Shown: piece by piece, positions 1 through 8,771 of the stretch
Position numbering within the stretch: the first letter of the stretch is position 1
Layout: each line of letters starts with the position of its first letter
From: Nocardiopsis_B sediminis
GTDB taxonomy: Bacteria > Actinomycetota > Actinomycetes > Streptosporangiales > Streptosporangiaceae
Length of the DNA: 64,000 nucleotides
Direction of reading: 5' to 3'
Assembly: GCF_042650565.1 (NCBI RefSeq)
Contig: NZ_JBHSBH010000007.1
Coordinates: 552,200 to 616,199 of the forward strand
Made by a program: the position numbers and the translations under genes
The notes under the pieces: model-generated
What the model saw: only the letters and a program-made list of their open reading frames with translations
What the model was told of the DNA's origin: nothing
Database searches by the model: none

Positions 1-124
1 GCACGAGAACATGTCGGTGTTCGACTTCGCGCTGTCGGAGGCGGAGATGGCCGCCGTCACCGGCCTCGGCCGGCCCGACGGGCGCATCGCCGACCAGGAC
101 CCCGCCGTCTACGAGGAGTTCTGA
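1..124 (+). CDS. Aldo/keto reductase, C-terminal fragment
   Basis: Only the last 40 codons are inside the window; the gene starts to the left. The reading frame runs from base 2 to a TGA at 122-124 and contains HENMSVFDFALSEAEM followed by VTGLGRPDGRIAD. This is the usual C-terminal end of NADPH-dependent aldo/keto reductases of the 2,5-diketo-D-gluconate reductase type, where NxxVFDFxLxxxEM precedes a short tail. The family reduces aldehydes and ketones with NADPH. The active-site tetrad lies upstream and cannot be checked here, so substrate is unknown. The next gene, a DoxX-like membrane protein, is convergent, ending about 50 bases downstream. Confidence 0.8.
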   Translation, partial: HENMSVFDFALSEAEMAAVTGLGRPDGRIADQDPAVYEEF

Positions 125-175
125 CGCCGGCGCCGGCCGGCGCCGGGTCCACCGGCGAACCGCCACCGGCCGCCG

Positions 176-601
176 CTACCGGCGCCGGTCGGTGACCGCG
201 TCGACGACCAGGCCCAGGCCCGCCCCGAGCAGCCAGACGTCCTTGGCCATCGGTATCCCCTCTTCCGTGGGCCGCAGGCTGCCGGGGCGGCGCAGCCCCG
301 GTGTGCGCAGGTAGAGGCCGAGCAGCCCCGCTGAGAACGCCGCGAGCCCCGCCCCCGCGAGCGCGGTGGGCACGACGGGCAGCAGGAGCGCGGTGCCGAG
401 CGTGATCTCCCCCGCCGCGACCAGGCGGGTGAAGGTCACCGGATCGACCTTGTTGACCACCGGGTAGGTCGCGGCGGCGAAGCCGTGCAGGCCTTGGGCG
501 GCCTCCTCGTCGGCGGCCTTCTTGTCCAGCCCCGATCCGAGGATGAACGCGCCGGTGGCGATCCGGACCGGCAGGTGGCGTGCTCTGACGCAGCGTCCCA
601 T
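176..601 (-). CDS. DoxX-like small membrane protein
   Basis: 141 residues with several hydrophobic segments, roughly at residues 12-20, 60-78, 80-97 and 120-137, separated by a loop rich in Arg, Gly and Pro. The layout of a first helix with a short charged loop (LDKKAADEEAAQGLHGF) and a conserved FTRLVAAGEITLG segment resembles the DoxX/DUF4267-like family of four-helix membrane proteins. The role of the family is not well defined; some members associate with redox stress proteins. The ATG at 599-601 is supported by an AGGAG six bases upstream. It stands alone between a convergent reductase and a co-oriented dehydrogenase. Confidence 0.7.
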   Translation of the reverse strand: MGRCVRARHLPVRIATGAFILGSGLDKKAADEEAAQGLHGFAAATYPVVNKVDPVTFTRLVAAGEITLGTALLLPVVPTALAGAGLAAFSAGLLGLYLRTPGLRRPGSLRPTEEGIPMAKDVWLLGAGLGLVVDAVTDRRR

Positions 602-705
602 GGAGTGCTCCTGACGTCGTGGGTGGCTCGCGCCCTGGCGCTGCTACCCACGATTCGCGCGTTCTCGCACCGCACCGGCGACCGGCCCCGCTGCCCGGCG
701 CCGCG

Positions 706-1512
706 TCAGACCTCCTTGAGGAGGCCGGCGTCCACGACGTAGTCGGCGCCGGTGGTGCTGGCCGAGCGCGGTGAGGCGAGCAGGGCGATCACGTCGGCGA
801 CCTCCTGCGGGGCGACGAGGCGGCCGGTCGCCAGCTTCATCATCTCCGGCGCCAGGGTGTCCAGCACCGCGTCGCGGTCGGCCCCGACCCCGGCGGCGAT
901 GATGTCGGCGGCCCCGCCCTCCTCGGTCCACCACGCGGTGCGCACCGGCCCCGGGGAGACCGCGTTCACCCGGATCCCCTGCGGGGCGAACTCCTCCGAC
1001 AGCGCCTTGGTGAGGGTGTTGACCGCGGCCTTGGCGCTCGCGTAGTCGAGGTTCATGGTCCCCGGCTGCCGCGCGCTCACCGAGGACACATTGATGATGG
1101 AGCCCCTGCCGCGCGCGAGCATCGCCGGGACGGCGGCGCGGACGATGCGCACCAGGGAGAACAGGTTGAACCCGAAGACGTCCAGCCAGTCGGCGTCCGT
1201 CGACCCCTCGAGCGAGAACCGCGGCAGCCGGGCCCCCGGGGGCGGCCCGCCGGCGTTGTTCACCAGGATGTCGATCCCGCCGAACACCTCGGCCGCGCGG
1301 TCGATGAGCCCGTCGGCCGCGTCGGGGTCGGCGAGGTCCGCGGGCAGGTGCACGAGCGAGGGGCCGGCGAGCACGTCGAGCCCGGGGGAGCCGGACCGCG
1401 AGACCGCCACGACTCTCGCCCCCTCGCCGAGCAGGGTCCGGGCCGTGGCCAGCCCGATCCCCTTCGATGCACCGGTGACGACGGCGGTGTGGCCGGCAAG
1501 CTGGAGGTCCAT
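706..1512 (-). CDS. SDR-family NAD(P)-dependent oxidoreductase
   Basis: 268 residues, the normal length for a classical short-chain dehydrogenase. The N-terminal cofactor motif TGASKGIG is at residues 13-20, the structural NNAG motif lies in the middle, the catalytic Ser is in NVSSVS and the catalytic Tyr and Lys are in YASAK. The C-terminus has the usual SPGPVRT stretch and ends in a GADYVVDAG segment typical of 3-oxoacyl-ACP-reductase-like members. Substrate cannot be read from the sequence. The ATG at 1510-1512 was chosen because the Rossmann motif begins 12 residues later; the frame stays open further upstream but that extension is low-complexity Arg/Gly sequence. It is divergent from the small CxxC gene at 1738. 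Confidence 0.88.
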   Translation of the reverse strand: MDLQLAGHTAVVTGASKGIGLATARTLLGEGARVVAVSRSGSPGLDVLAGPSLVHLPADLADPDAADGLIDRAAEVFGGIDILVNNAGGPPPGARLPRFSLEGSTDADWLDVFGFNLFSLVRIVRAAVPAMLARGRGSIINVSSVSARQPGTMNLDYASAKAAVNTLTKALSEEFAPQGIRVNAVSPGPVRTAWWTEEGGAADIIAAGVGADRDAVLDTLAPEMMKLATGRLVAPQEVADVIALLASPRSASTTGADYVVDAGLLKEV

Positions 1513-1601
1513 GGTCGCGTCCTTCGCGTCGGGCCGGGCGGGGTCGCTCCGGCGCTGTGTCGTTCGTCCCGGTAGACGGTGGCCGGACCGGAAATGTGAG
1601 G

Positions 1602-1613
1602 GCACGATCGTGC
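1602..1613. promoter_or_regulatory. 12-bp perfect palindrome in divergent intergenic region
   Basis: GCACGATCGTGC is a perfect palindrome in the 225-bp space between the divergently transcribed dehydrogenase (start 1512) and the small CxxC gene (start 1738). Its position fits an operator for one or both genes. No regulator next to it obviously matches, although an AraC-family gene follows at 2290. Confidence 0.35.
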
Positions 1614-1737
1614 GGCCCGCCGCGAAGGACGGCCCGGCACGCCGAACACGAAGCGTGATTGATCGACTGCACAGTGAGATGATCCGCTGACCACGGCCTC
1701 GGGCCGCGACAGCACACTCTCCCCGCAGTGAGGTCAC

Positions 1738-2097
1738 ATGTACTTCGCCTACTTCCGGCCGCCCGCGGCGGGCGCCCGGCTCCCCATCGCCCCGGAACCC
1801 GCCTGCACGGAGCTTCCCGACGACGCCCGGCGCTGGTCCCGGCGGCGCGCGAAGGCCGCCGGGCTGGCGTGCGGCCGGTGCGGCCTGGACTTCCGGCGCG
1901 ACGCCGTCGAGCGCGACCCCGCGACCATGCCGTTCGAGGTCGCCGGCCCCAACGGCGCACCCCGGTTCGAATGCGGCGGGTGCCACCCGGAGTTCATCGA
2001 CTCCCTGATCGCCGCCATGCGGCGCGCCAGCGGTCGCGTGCCGCCCGCCGGCGCCGGTGCCCGGGGCGCGGGCGCCCCCGCCCGGGTCGCGCGCTGA
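1738..2097 (+). CDS. Small conserved-type protein with two Cys-x-x-Cys pairs
   Basis: 119 residues starting MYFAYFRPPAAG. It contains ACGRCGLDF and, about 40 residues later, ECGGCHPEF, two Cys-x-x-Cys pairs spaced as in a zinc ribbon, so metal binding is likely by inference. The C-terminal 25 residues are Gly/Ala/Pro-rich and probably disordered. GAGGT five bases before the ATG at 1738 gives a plausible ribosome site. I do not recognise a family beyond this, and function is unknown. It could be a short DNA- or RNA-binding protein; codon use fits a real gene. Confidence 0.55.
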   Translation: MYFAYFRPPAAGARLPIAPEPACTELPDDARRWSRRRAKAAGLACGRCGLDFRRDAVERDPATMPFEVAGPNGAPRFECGGCHPEFIDSLIAAMRRASGRVPPAGAGARGAGAPARVAR

Positions 2098-2289
2098 GCA
2101 CAGCAGGCCCCCTGCCCCGGAGTTTCGGCCACGCCCGAAAGTCCCCCGCCGGGGTTGGGCCGGGGCCCATCAGCCACTAGCGTTCTCGCGGCGGACGGCT
2201 CCCCCACTCGACCGCGTGCCCGGTCATGCCCCGCACCGCCCTCGGAGCCCTCCGTTCCCCCACGGCTCGACGAGGAATGCGAGACGCAG

Positions 2290-3258
2290 ATGCCGACCGA
2301 GACCCGCTTCTCGACCGACGACCTCCCGGTGCACGACCGCTTCGACGCCTGGCGCGAGGTCATCAGCCGCACGCACGCCCCCTTGGAGATGACCAGCGAG
2401 CACGCAGGGGACTTCTACGGCAGCCAGCGCATCCTCGAGCTCGACGGGGTCCTGGTGTGGCCGACGCTCTTCCGCTCCCTGACGTTCCACCGGACACCGA
2501 AGCTGATCCGCTGCTTCGACCCCGAGGCGATCCACATCTCCTTCGTCCTGCGCGGCTCCCACTGCCACGGCAGTGGCGCCCACGAGCACGTCTACGGGCC
2601 CGCGGGCATCCACCCCATCGACACCTCGACCCCGTTCACGCTGGCCACGGTGGCGGCCGGGCCCCTGGTATCGGGGATCGGCCTGGAGATCCCCAAGGCG
2701 CTCATCCCCCTGCCGCAGCGAAGCGTCGCGCGCGCCGTCGGCCGCACACTCCCCGCCGACCGCGGCGCGGGCGCACTGCTGCGCGGCTACGTCACCCGGC
2801 TGGCGGCGAACACCGCGTCCTTCCGGCCCCAGGACCGGCACTGGGCCGCCGCGGTCCTCACCGACCTGGTGACGGTCCTGTTCGCCGATGCGGCCGGCGC
2901 CGCACGGGCGGTCCCGGAGCGCCCCCACCGCCGGGCCCTGACCCTGCGCATCCGCTCCTTCATCGCCCGCAACCTGCACGACGCCGACCTGGACCCGGCG
3001 GCCATCGCCGCCGCTCACCACATCTCCGTCAGCCACCTGCACCGGCTCTTCCGCGAGGACGGCACGAGCGTGGCCCGCTGGATCCGCGAGCGCCGGCTGG
3101 AACGCGCCCGCCGCGAACTGACCGACCCGGACCTGCGCGACCTGCCGGTCCACGCCATCGCCGCGCGCTGCGGATTCCGCCATCCGGCCGGCTTCAGCCG
3201 GGCGTTCCGCGCCTTCCACGGCGCCGCACCCGGGGAGGTGCGCGCCGCGAGCGCGTGA
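2290..3258 (+). CDS. AraC-family transcriptional regulator
   Basis: 322 residues. The N-terminal half (about 1-190), beginning RFSTDDLPVHDRFDAWREVI, matches the AraC-binding-like domain seen in actinobacterial activators of this type. The C-terminal 100 residues form the double helix-turn-helix: AAAHHISVSHLHRLFREDG is the first HTH and IAARCGFRHPAGFSRAFR the second, the family signature. The longer open frame upstream is low complexity, and ATG 2290 is where family similarity begins. The gene is followed convergently by a dehydrogenase; its target and inducer are unknown. Confidence 0.88.
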   Translation: MPTETRFSTDDLPVHDRFDAWREVISRTHAPLEMTSEHAGDFYGSQRILELDGVLVWPTLFRSLTFHRTPKLIRCFDPEAIHISFVLRGSHCHGSGAHEHVYGPAGIHPIDTSTPFTLATVAAGPLVSGIGLEIPKALIPLPQRSVARAVGRTLPADRGAGALLRGYVTRLAANTASFRPQDRHWAAAVLTDLVTVLFADAAGAARAVPERPHRRALTLRIRSFIARNLHDADLDPAAIAAAHHISVSHLHRLFREDGTSVARWIRERRLERARRELTDPDLRDLPVHAIAARCGFRHPAGFSRAFRAFHGAAPGEVRAASA

Positions 3259-3284
3259 CCGCGCTCCCGCCAGCGGGGCCGCGG

Positions 3285-4046
3285 TCAGGCGGTCAGGCCG
3301 CCGTCGATCACGAGGTCGTGGCCGACGACGAACCCGGACTCCGGCGAGCACAGCCACAGCACCGCCGCCGCGACGTCGTCGACCTGGCCGATGCGCCCGA
3401 GCGGGACCAGGGGCGCGTAGCGCGCGTCGCGCTCCTCATCGGTCTCGCCCGGCAGCTTCGACAGCGGGCCGGCGATGGTCCCGGGGCTGACTATGTTGAT
3501 GCGCACCTTGTCGGCGACGTGGTCGAGGGCGGCGACGCGGGTCAGCGTGGCCATGCCGGCCTTGGCCGCGGAATAGGCGCTGTAGTGCGGGTAGCGCGTG
3601 TGCGGGCCGAGGGTCGAGGAGGTGTTGACGATGTCACCGCCGCCGTGTTCGCGCATGTGGGCGATCTCGTACTTCATGCACAGGAACACGCCGACCAGGT
3701 TGGCGTCGATCACCGAGCGCCACTCCGCGGCGTCGTTGTCGGCCACGGGGCCCGAAGGGCCGAAGATCCCCGCGTTGTTGTGGGCGATGTCCAGGGCGCC
3801 GTGGCGCTCCACCGCGGTGGCGACCATGCGCTCCACATCGGCCTCGTCGGCGACGTCGGCCGTGATGTGGCTGGCCGTCCCGCCCTCGGCCTCGATGAGG
3901 CCGACGGTCTCGGCCAGCGGTTCGTCGCGCCGGCCGACGGCGACGACGGTCGCGCCCTCGCGCGCGAACGCCAGAGCGGTCCCGCGCCCCAGACCCGATC
4001 CGCCCCCGGTGACGAGGGCGACCTTTCCGGTGAAGCGTCCAGTCAT
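3285..4046 (-). CDS. SDR-family oxidoreductase
   Basis: 253 residues. The cofactor motif TGGGSGLGRG follows the start MTGRFTGKVALV. HNNAGIFG is the structural NNAG motif, NTSSTLG holds the catalytic Ser and YSAAK the Tyr and Lys. The C-terminus carries the SPGTIAGPL and VIDGGLTA segments common to 3-ketoacyl-ACP reductase or glucose dehydrogenase-like members. ATG at 4044-4046 gives the canonical N-terminus. It converges with the AraC gene, 26 bases apart. Substrate is undetermined; it is only about 26 per cent similar by eye to the dehydrogenase at 706, so it is not a recent duplicate. Confidence 0.87.
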   Translation of the reverse strand: MTGRFTGKVALVTGGGSGLGRGTALAFAREGATVVAVGRRDEPLAETVGLIEAEGGTASHITADVADEADVERMVATAVERHGALDIAHNNAGIFGPSGPVADNDAAEWRSVIDANLVGVFLCMKYEIAHMREHGGGDIVNTSSTLGPHTRYPHYSAYSAAKAGMATLTRVAALDHVADKVRINIVSPGTIAGPLSKLPGETDEERDARYAPLVPLGRIGQVDDVAAAVLWLCSPESGFVVGHDLVIDGGLTA

Positions 4047-4562
4047 CTGCGATCTCTTTCCAGAACGAAATCCGGTCTCAAGACAGGGGAATGATCGGGG
4101 CGGAGCAGAACGGCCGAGTTCCGGTACGGGGAAACGGCCGGGCGAATGCGGACCGGACATCATCGACGTCGCCACCGCAGGACAGGGACGGAAAACGGAG
4201 TCATTGCAGGTCGGCGCCGCCGACCTTTTCCGCCGTCGAATACGGGATTGAATGCCGATGGAATTTCTCGATCCGCGTCATGGAGCCAAATTTATAGATG
4301 CACGGGAGCACCGTCAATTATCGATTTTCCGGTCCGATCTCCCCGGCCTCGGACTTCACGGCGACCCGCCGAATGGCGGCCGCGGCCGGAATTACGCGTG
4401 CGTCCCGGTTGACCGGGCACAAACGCCGTTTCCCGGACGCTCGGCGGCGCACCGGCCGCGGCGGAAAACCCGCCGAACGGCGGCCCCCTCCGTCGCCGGG
4501 CCGCCCCCGGGTTGAGTAGAGTTCCGCACGCCGCGCCCTCCCCGATGCCCCGAGGTGTGACC
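4047..4562. other. Intergenic region between divergent SDR and cobL
   Basis: 516 bases with no convincing gene. The stretch around 4240-4340 is clearly less GC-rich than its surroundings (AAATTTATAG, ATTATCGATTTT) and probably holds promoters for the divergent dehydrogenase and cobL. I searched it by eye for the cobalamin riboswitch B12 box and did not find one. Small open frames here have poor codon bias and no ribosome site. Confidence 0.5.
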
Positions 4563-5813
4563 GTGAACGACACCGCTCCCGCCCCCATTGCCGTGGTGGG
4601 GATCGGCGCCGACGGGTGGCCCGGGCTGGCCGCGGGGTCGCAGGCCGAGCTGATCGCCGCCGAGGTCGTCATCGGCGGCCCGCGCCAGCTGCGCCTGCTG
4701 CCCGCCCACGTGTTCGCCGAGCGCGTGCCCTGGCCCTCGCCGCTGCGCCCGGCCGTGCCCGGTGTCCTCGCCGCTCACGAGGGGCGCCGCGTCGCGGTCC
4801 TGGCCAGCGGCGACCCGATGTTCTTCGGGATCGGGCGCACCCTCGCCGACATCGTCGGCCCCGCCCGCCTGCGCATCCATCCGCACCCCTCATCGGTGTC
4901 GTATGCGTGCGCACGGCTGGGCTGGCCCGTGGAGGACACCGAGGTGGTCTCCCTCGTCGGCCGCCCCGCCGTCGGGCTGGCCGCGCACCTGTTCGACGGA
5001 CGGCGGCTGCTCGTGCTGAGCCCCGGCTCCCACGGCCCGGCCGAGGCCGCCGCGCTCCTGCGCGACCGCGGCTTCGGCCCGACCCGGATGCGGGTGCTGG
5101 AGCGGCTCGGCTTCGGCCCGGAGCGCACTGTCGAGGGCACCGCGGCCGGCTGGGGCGACCCCGCCTGCGACCCGCTGCACGTCCTCGCCCTGGAGTGCCG
5201 GGCGGACCCGGACACCCCGCACCTCGGGCTCACCCCCGGGCTGCCCGATTCCGCCTACGACAACGACGGCCAGCTGACCAAGCGCCACGTCCGCGCCGTG
5301 ACCCTCGCCGCCCTGGCACCCGCACCCGGGGAGCTGCTCTGGGACGTCGGCTCCGGATCGGGCTCCATCGCCATCGAATGGCTGCGCGCGCACCGCTCCT
5401 GCCGCGCGGTGGCCGTCGAGCGCGACCCCGCCCGGGCCGAGCGCATCGCCCGCAACGCCGCGGCTCTCGGGGTCCCCGGGCTGCGCGTGGTCCTGGGCGC
5501 GGCGCCCGGGGCACTGGAGGGCCTGCCGCGGCCGGACGCGGTGTTCATCGGCGGCGGGCTCACCGAGCCGGGGCTGCCCGATGCCTGCTGGGACGCGCTG
5601 GCGCCCGGCGGGCGCGTCGTCGCCAACGCCGTGACACTGGAGTCCGAAGCGATCCTGGCCGCGTGGCACGCCCGCCACGGCGGCGACCTCGTCCGCCTCT
5701 CCGTTGCCACCGCTGCACCCGTCGGCGGCTTCACCGGCTGGCGCCCGGCCCGGCCCGTCACCCAGTGGGCGGCCGCCGCCCCGCCCGCCCGTCCCGCAGG
5801 AAGGCGCCCGTGA
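4563..5813 (+). CDS. cobL: Precorrin-6Y C5,15-methyltransferase (decarboxylating), CbiE-CbiT fusion
   Basis: 416 residues in two domains. Residues 1-200 are a tetrapyrrole (corrin/porphyrin) methylase: VVGIGADGW near the start, SGDPMFFGIGRTL in the middle. Residues about 225-400 are a CbiT-like class I methyltransferase with the SAM motif LWDVGSGSGSIAIEW and a preceding NDGQLTKRHVRA. Together they methylate C5 and C15 of precorrin-6B and remove the C12 acetate carboxyl in B12 synthesis. GTG 4563 was chosen because GAGG lies seven bases upstream; ATG 4545 is an in-frame alternative. It overlaps cobM by the GTGA tetranucleotide, so the two are translationally coupled. Confidence 0.9.
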   Translation: MNDTAPAPIAVVGIGADGWPGLAAGSQAELIAAEVVIGGPRQLRLLPAHVFAERVPWPSPLRPAVPGVLAAHEGRRVAVLASGDPMFFGIGRTLADIVGPARLRIHPHPSSVSYACARLGWPVEDTEVVSLVGRPAVGLAAHLFDGRRLLVLSPGSHGPAEAAALLRDRGFGPTRMRVLERLGFGPERTVEGTAAGWGDPACDPLHVLALECRADPDTPHLGLTPGLPDSAYDNDGQLTKRHVRAVTLAALAPAPGELLWDVGSGSGSIAIEWLRAHRSCRAVAVERDPARAERIARNAAALGVPGLRVVLGAAPGALEGLPRPDAVFIGGGLTEPGLPDACWDALAPGGRVVANAVTLESEAILAAWHARHGGDLVRLSVATAAPVGGFTGWRPARPVTQWAAAAPPARPAGRRP

Positions 5814-6553
5814 CCGTCTACTTCATCGGCGCCGGCCCCGGCGCCGCCGACCTCATCACCCTGCGCGGCCAGCGCACCCTCGCCGCGTGCGCGGTGTGCC
5901 TGTACGCGGGCAGCCTGGTCCCGCAGGAGATGCTGGCCGCCTGCCCGCCCGGCGCGCGCCTGGTGGACACCGCCGCGCTCACCCTGGACGAGATCATCGA
6001 GGAGCTGGTCGCCGCGCACGAGGCGGGCCTCGACGTGGCCCGGCTGCACTCCGGCGACCCCTCCGTGTTCAGCGCGGTGGCCGAGCAGATGCGGCGGCTC
6101 GACGCGGCCGGCGTGCCCTACGAGGTCGTCCCCGGGGTGCCGGCGTTCGCGGCGGCATCGGCGGCGCTGGGCCGGGAGCTCACCGTCCCCGAGGTCGCGC
6201 AGACGGTGATCCTGACCCGCCTCGCCCACCGGGCGACGGCCATGCCCCCCGGCGAGGACCTGGACACGCTGGGCCGCAGCGGCGCGCTCATCGTCCTCCA
6301 CCTGGCCGCCCGCCACATCGAGCGCGTCGTGGCGGAGCTGACCCCGCGTTACGGCGCGGACTGTCCGGCCGCGGTCGTCGCGATGGCCAGCCGCCCCGAC
6401 GAACTGGTCCTGCGCGGAACCCTGGGCGACATCGCCGGGCAGACGGCCGCCGCCGGGATCGTCCGCACGGCCGTCATCCTCGTGGGGCGCTCCCTGGCCG
6501 CCGACCGGTTCCCCGACAGCCACCTCTACTCCCCCGGACGCGTCCGTTCGTGA
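5810..6553 (+). CDS. cobM: Precorrin-4 C11-methyltransferase
   Basis: 247 residues, one tetrapyrrole methylase domain. VYFIGAGPGAADLITLRG at the N-terminus and LHSGDPSVF, with VPGVPAFAAASAALGRELT, are hallmarks of CobM/CbiF. It transfers a SAM methyl group to C11 of precorrin-4 (or cobalt-precorrin-4). The GTG at 5810 overlaps the cobL stop and is preceded by AGGAAGG. Its 3' end runs 28 bases into the 3' end of the convergent cbiD, so the two transcripts are antisense over that stretch. Confidence 0.9.
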   Translation: MTVYFIGAGPGAADLITLRGQRTLAACAVCLYAGSLVPQEMLAACPPGARLVDTAALTLDEIIEELVAAHEAGLDVARLHSGDPSVFSAVAEQMRRLDAAGVPYEVVPGVPAFAAASAALGRELTVPEVAQTVILTRLAHRATAMPPGEDLDTLGRSGALIVLHLAARHIERVVAELTPRYGADCPAAVVAMASRPDELVLRGTLGDIAGQTAAAGIVRTAVILVGRSLAADRFPDSHLYSPGRVRS

Positions 6554-7695
6554 CGGGCCGGGGAGGCGCGGCCCACGACGGTGCCGGCGCGGTCGATGCA
6601 GATGACGTCGACCGCCACCGGCGCCTCGCGCAACACACCGAGGGCGACGCCGCGCGCGGCCCGGGCGACCGCATCGCCCAGCGGGACCCCCGCCGCCCCG
6701 CACAGCCGGACGGCCTCGAGCGCGGTGTTGGCGCCGGCCACGGTCTCGGCCAGCTCCTCCGGCGCCCCGCCGGCCCGGGCCAGCGCCGCCAGGTGGCCGG
6801 TGTCCACCCGGGACCGGGCGGAGTGGAGGTCGAGGTGGCCGGCGGCGAGCTTGGAGAGCTTGGCGAAGCCCCCCGCGATGGTGAGGCGCGCAACGGGGTG
6901 CCGGCGCAGGTACTTCAGCACCGCCCCCGCGAAGTCGCCCATGTCCAGCAGCGCGTCCTCGGCCAGCCCGTACTCGGCGACCGCCACCGTCTCCGATGTG
7001 GCGCCGGTGCACGCGGCGACATGCGTGCGCCCCGCCGCGCGGGCGACGTCGACGCCGCGGCGGATGCTGTCGATCCACGCCGAGCAGGAGTAGGGAACGA
7101 CGATCCCCGTGGTCCCCAGGATCGACAGCCCGCCCACGATCCCCAGGCGCGGGTTCCAGGTCGAGCGGGCGATCTCCGCCCCGCCGTCCACGGAGACCTC
7201 CACCTCGACGTCGCCGCCGCCCCCGTGGGCCGCCGCGACCGCGGCGAGGTGCTCGCCGATCATCCGCCGCGGAACGGGGTTGATCGCGGGCTCGCCCACG
7301 GCCAGCGGGAGCCCGGGGCGGGTCACCGTGCCCACACCGGGACCGGCCCGGAAGGCCACCCCGCTGCCCGGCGCCGCAGGGCGCACGGTCACCCGGACCA
7401 GCGCCCCGTGGGTGACATCGGGGTCGTCGCCGGCGTCCTTGACGACCCCGGCCATGGCCCAGCCGGCGCCGCGCTCCTCCACGGCCAGCGCGAAGGACGG
7501 GCGCTGCCCCTTGGGCAGGGTGACCGACACCGGGTCGGGGAAGTCGCCGCCGAGCAGCGCGGTGTAGGCGGCCGTGGCCGCCGCCGTCGCGCACGCCCCG
7601 GTCGTCCAGCCGGGCCGCAGCCCGCTACGCGCCAGCTGCCCCGCCCGGCCCCCCTTGGCCGCGGGGGCGCCGGAGGCCTCCGGATCAGCCATCAT
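6526..7695 (-). CDS. cbiD: Cobalt-precorrin-5B C1-methyltransferase
   Basis: 389 residues. After a short Ala/Gly-rich start comes LRPGWTTGACATAAATAAY, the diagnostic CbiD N-terminus. Further CbiD segments are IVGGLSILGTTGIVVPYSCSAW and the Cys-containing AACTGATSE. CbiD methylates C1 of cobalt-precorrin-5B in the anaerobic B12 route. Two adjacent ATGs exist at 7693-7695 and 7690-7692; the first follows a GGGGGC. It is transcribed toward cobM and away from cobK. Its coexistence with CobG is discussed in the findings. Confidence 0.92.
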   Translation of the reverse strand: MMADPEASGAPAAKGGRAGQLARSGLRPGWTTGACATAAATAAYTALLGGDFPDPVSVTLPKGQRPSFALAVEERGAGWAMAGVVKDAGDDPDVTHGALVRVTVRPAAPGSGVAFRAGPGVGTVTRPGLPLAVGEPAINPVPRRMIGEHLAAVAAAHGGGGDVEVEVSVDGGAEIARSTWNPRLGIVGGLSILGTTGIVVPYSCSAWIDSIRRGVDVARAAGRTHVAACTGATSETVAVAEYGLAEDALLDMGDFAGAVLKYLRRHPVARLTIAGGFAKLSKLAAGHLDLHSARSRVDTGHLAALARAGGAPEELAETVAGANTALEAVRLCGAAGVPLGDAVARAARGVALGVLREAPVAVDVICIDRAGTVVGRASPARHERTRPGE

Positions 7696-7988
7696 GTGCC
7701 CCCGGACGGCGCCCCCACATGGCGCTGCCGAGGCGGGGCCCCCGGCCCGGCCACGCGACGGCCGGCGCACGGCCGCCCGTCGCACCGGACCCCGCTCCGC
7801 CCCGCTGGATACCCGAACGACGGAACGGTCCCCCCGGGTCCGGCCGCCCGTTCAGCCGCGACGTTGCGCCGACCCGCCGGTCCGGGCCCCGCCCAAGGCG
7901 GCGGAGGGGCCGTCGACCACCGGTGGACGGTTCCGGCGGCTGCGGCAGCGTGCCGCCGGAACCTCCGCAGTGCCGCCGGGGCGGCGCC

Positions 7989-8771
7989 GTGAGCGGCGTG
8001 TGGCGGGTCCTCCTGCTCGGCGGGACGGCGGAGGCGCGCGGCGTCGCCGCGGAGCTGGCGGGTGATCCCGGGGTCGAGGTCACGACGTCGCTGGCGGGAC
8101 GGGTGGCGCACCCGCGGCTCCCGGACGGGGCGGTGCGCATCGGGGGCTTCGGCGGGGCCGCCGGGCTGGCGCGCTGGCTGCGCGAGCACCGGATCGATGC
8201 GCTCATCGACGCCACCCACCCCTTCGCACGGACCATGAGCTTCAACGCGGCCGAGGCGTCGGCGGCGGCCGGGGTGCCGCTCGTGGCGCTGCGCCGGCCC
8301 GGCTGGAGCGCGGGACCCGGCGACCGCTGGATCCCGGTGGACTCCACCGCCGGCGCGGCCGCCCTCCTGGCCGCGCCCGAAAAGTGCACCTTACCCCCTG
8401 ATGGGCGGGTTTTCCTCACCACCGGCCGCACCGGGCTGGCGGCCTTCGCCGGCCTGGCCGCCCCCCGGTTCCTGGTGCGCTGCGTCGATCCGCCCCGCCC
8501 GCCGCTCCCGCCGCGGATGCACGTCCTGCTCGACCGCGGGCCGTTCACCGTCGGCGGCGAGGCCGGGCTGATGCGCCGGCACCGCATCGACGCGCTCGTC
8601 ACCAAGGACAGCGGCGGCGCCGCCACCTCCGCCAAGCTCGTCGCGGCGCGCGAGCTGGGCCTGCCGGTCATCGTCGTGCGGCGCCCTCCCGCGCCCGATG
8701 GCGTGCCGGTCGTCGCCGACCCGGCGGGCGCCGTGTCCTGGCTGGCCACGCTGCGCGGTCAGTCCGGGTAG
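7989..8771 (+). CDS. cobK: Precorrin-6A reductase (CobK/CbiJ)
   Basis: 260 residues. WRVLLLGGTAEARGVAAEL is the characteristic N-terminal nucleotide-binding segment; DATHPFARTMSFNA and VTKDSGGAATSAKLVAA are the other family blocks. The enzyme reduces precorrin-6A to precorrin-6B with NADPH. The GTG at 7989 lies behind a G-rich ribosome site; no closer alternative fits. The gene is divergent from cbiD with about 290 bases between, and its last 13 bases overlap the convergent cobIJ 3' end. Confidence 0.9.
   Translation: MSGVWRVLLLGGTAEARGVAAELAGDPGVEVTTSLAGRVAHPRLPDGAVRIGGFGGAAGLARWLREHRIDALIDATHPFARTMSFNAAEASAAAGVPLVALRRPGWSAGPGDRWIPVDSTAGAAALLAAPEKCTLPPDGRVFLTTGRTGLAAFAGLAAPRFLVRCVDPPRPPLPPRMHVLLDRGPFTVGGEAGLMRRHRIDALVTKDSGGAATSAKLVAARELGLPVIVVRRPPAPDGVPVVADPAGAVSWLATLRGQSG

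Noticed and set aside
2226..4094. Long open frame of over 600 codons overlapping the AraC and dehydrogenase genes.
   Set aside because: Pro/Arg/Gly-rich translation of the other frame; an artefact of high GC content. Real domains lie in the frames annotated.
7696..7988. Possible cobalamin riboswitch between divergent cbiD and cobK, and similarly in 4047-4562, 10885-11175 and 12718-12984.
   Set aside because: No B12-box-like GCCAGGAGACC sequence or its complement was found in any of these; a covariance-model search would be decisive.
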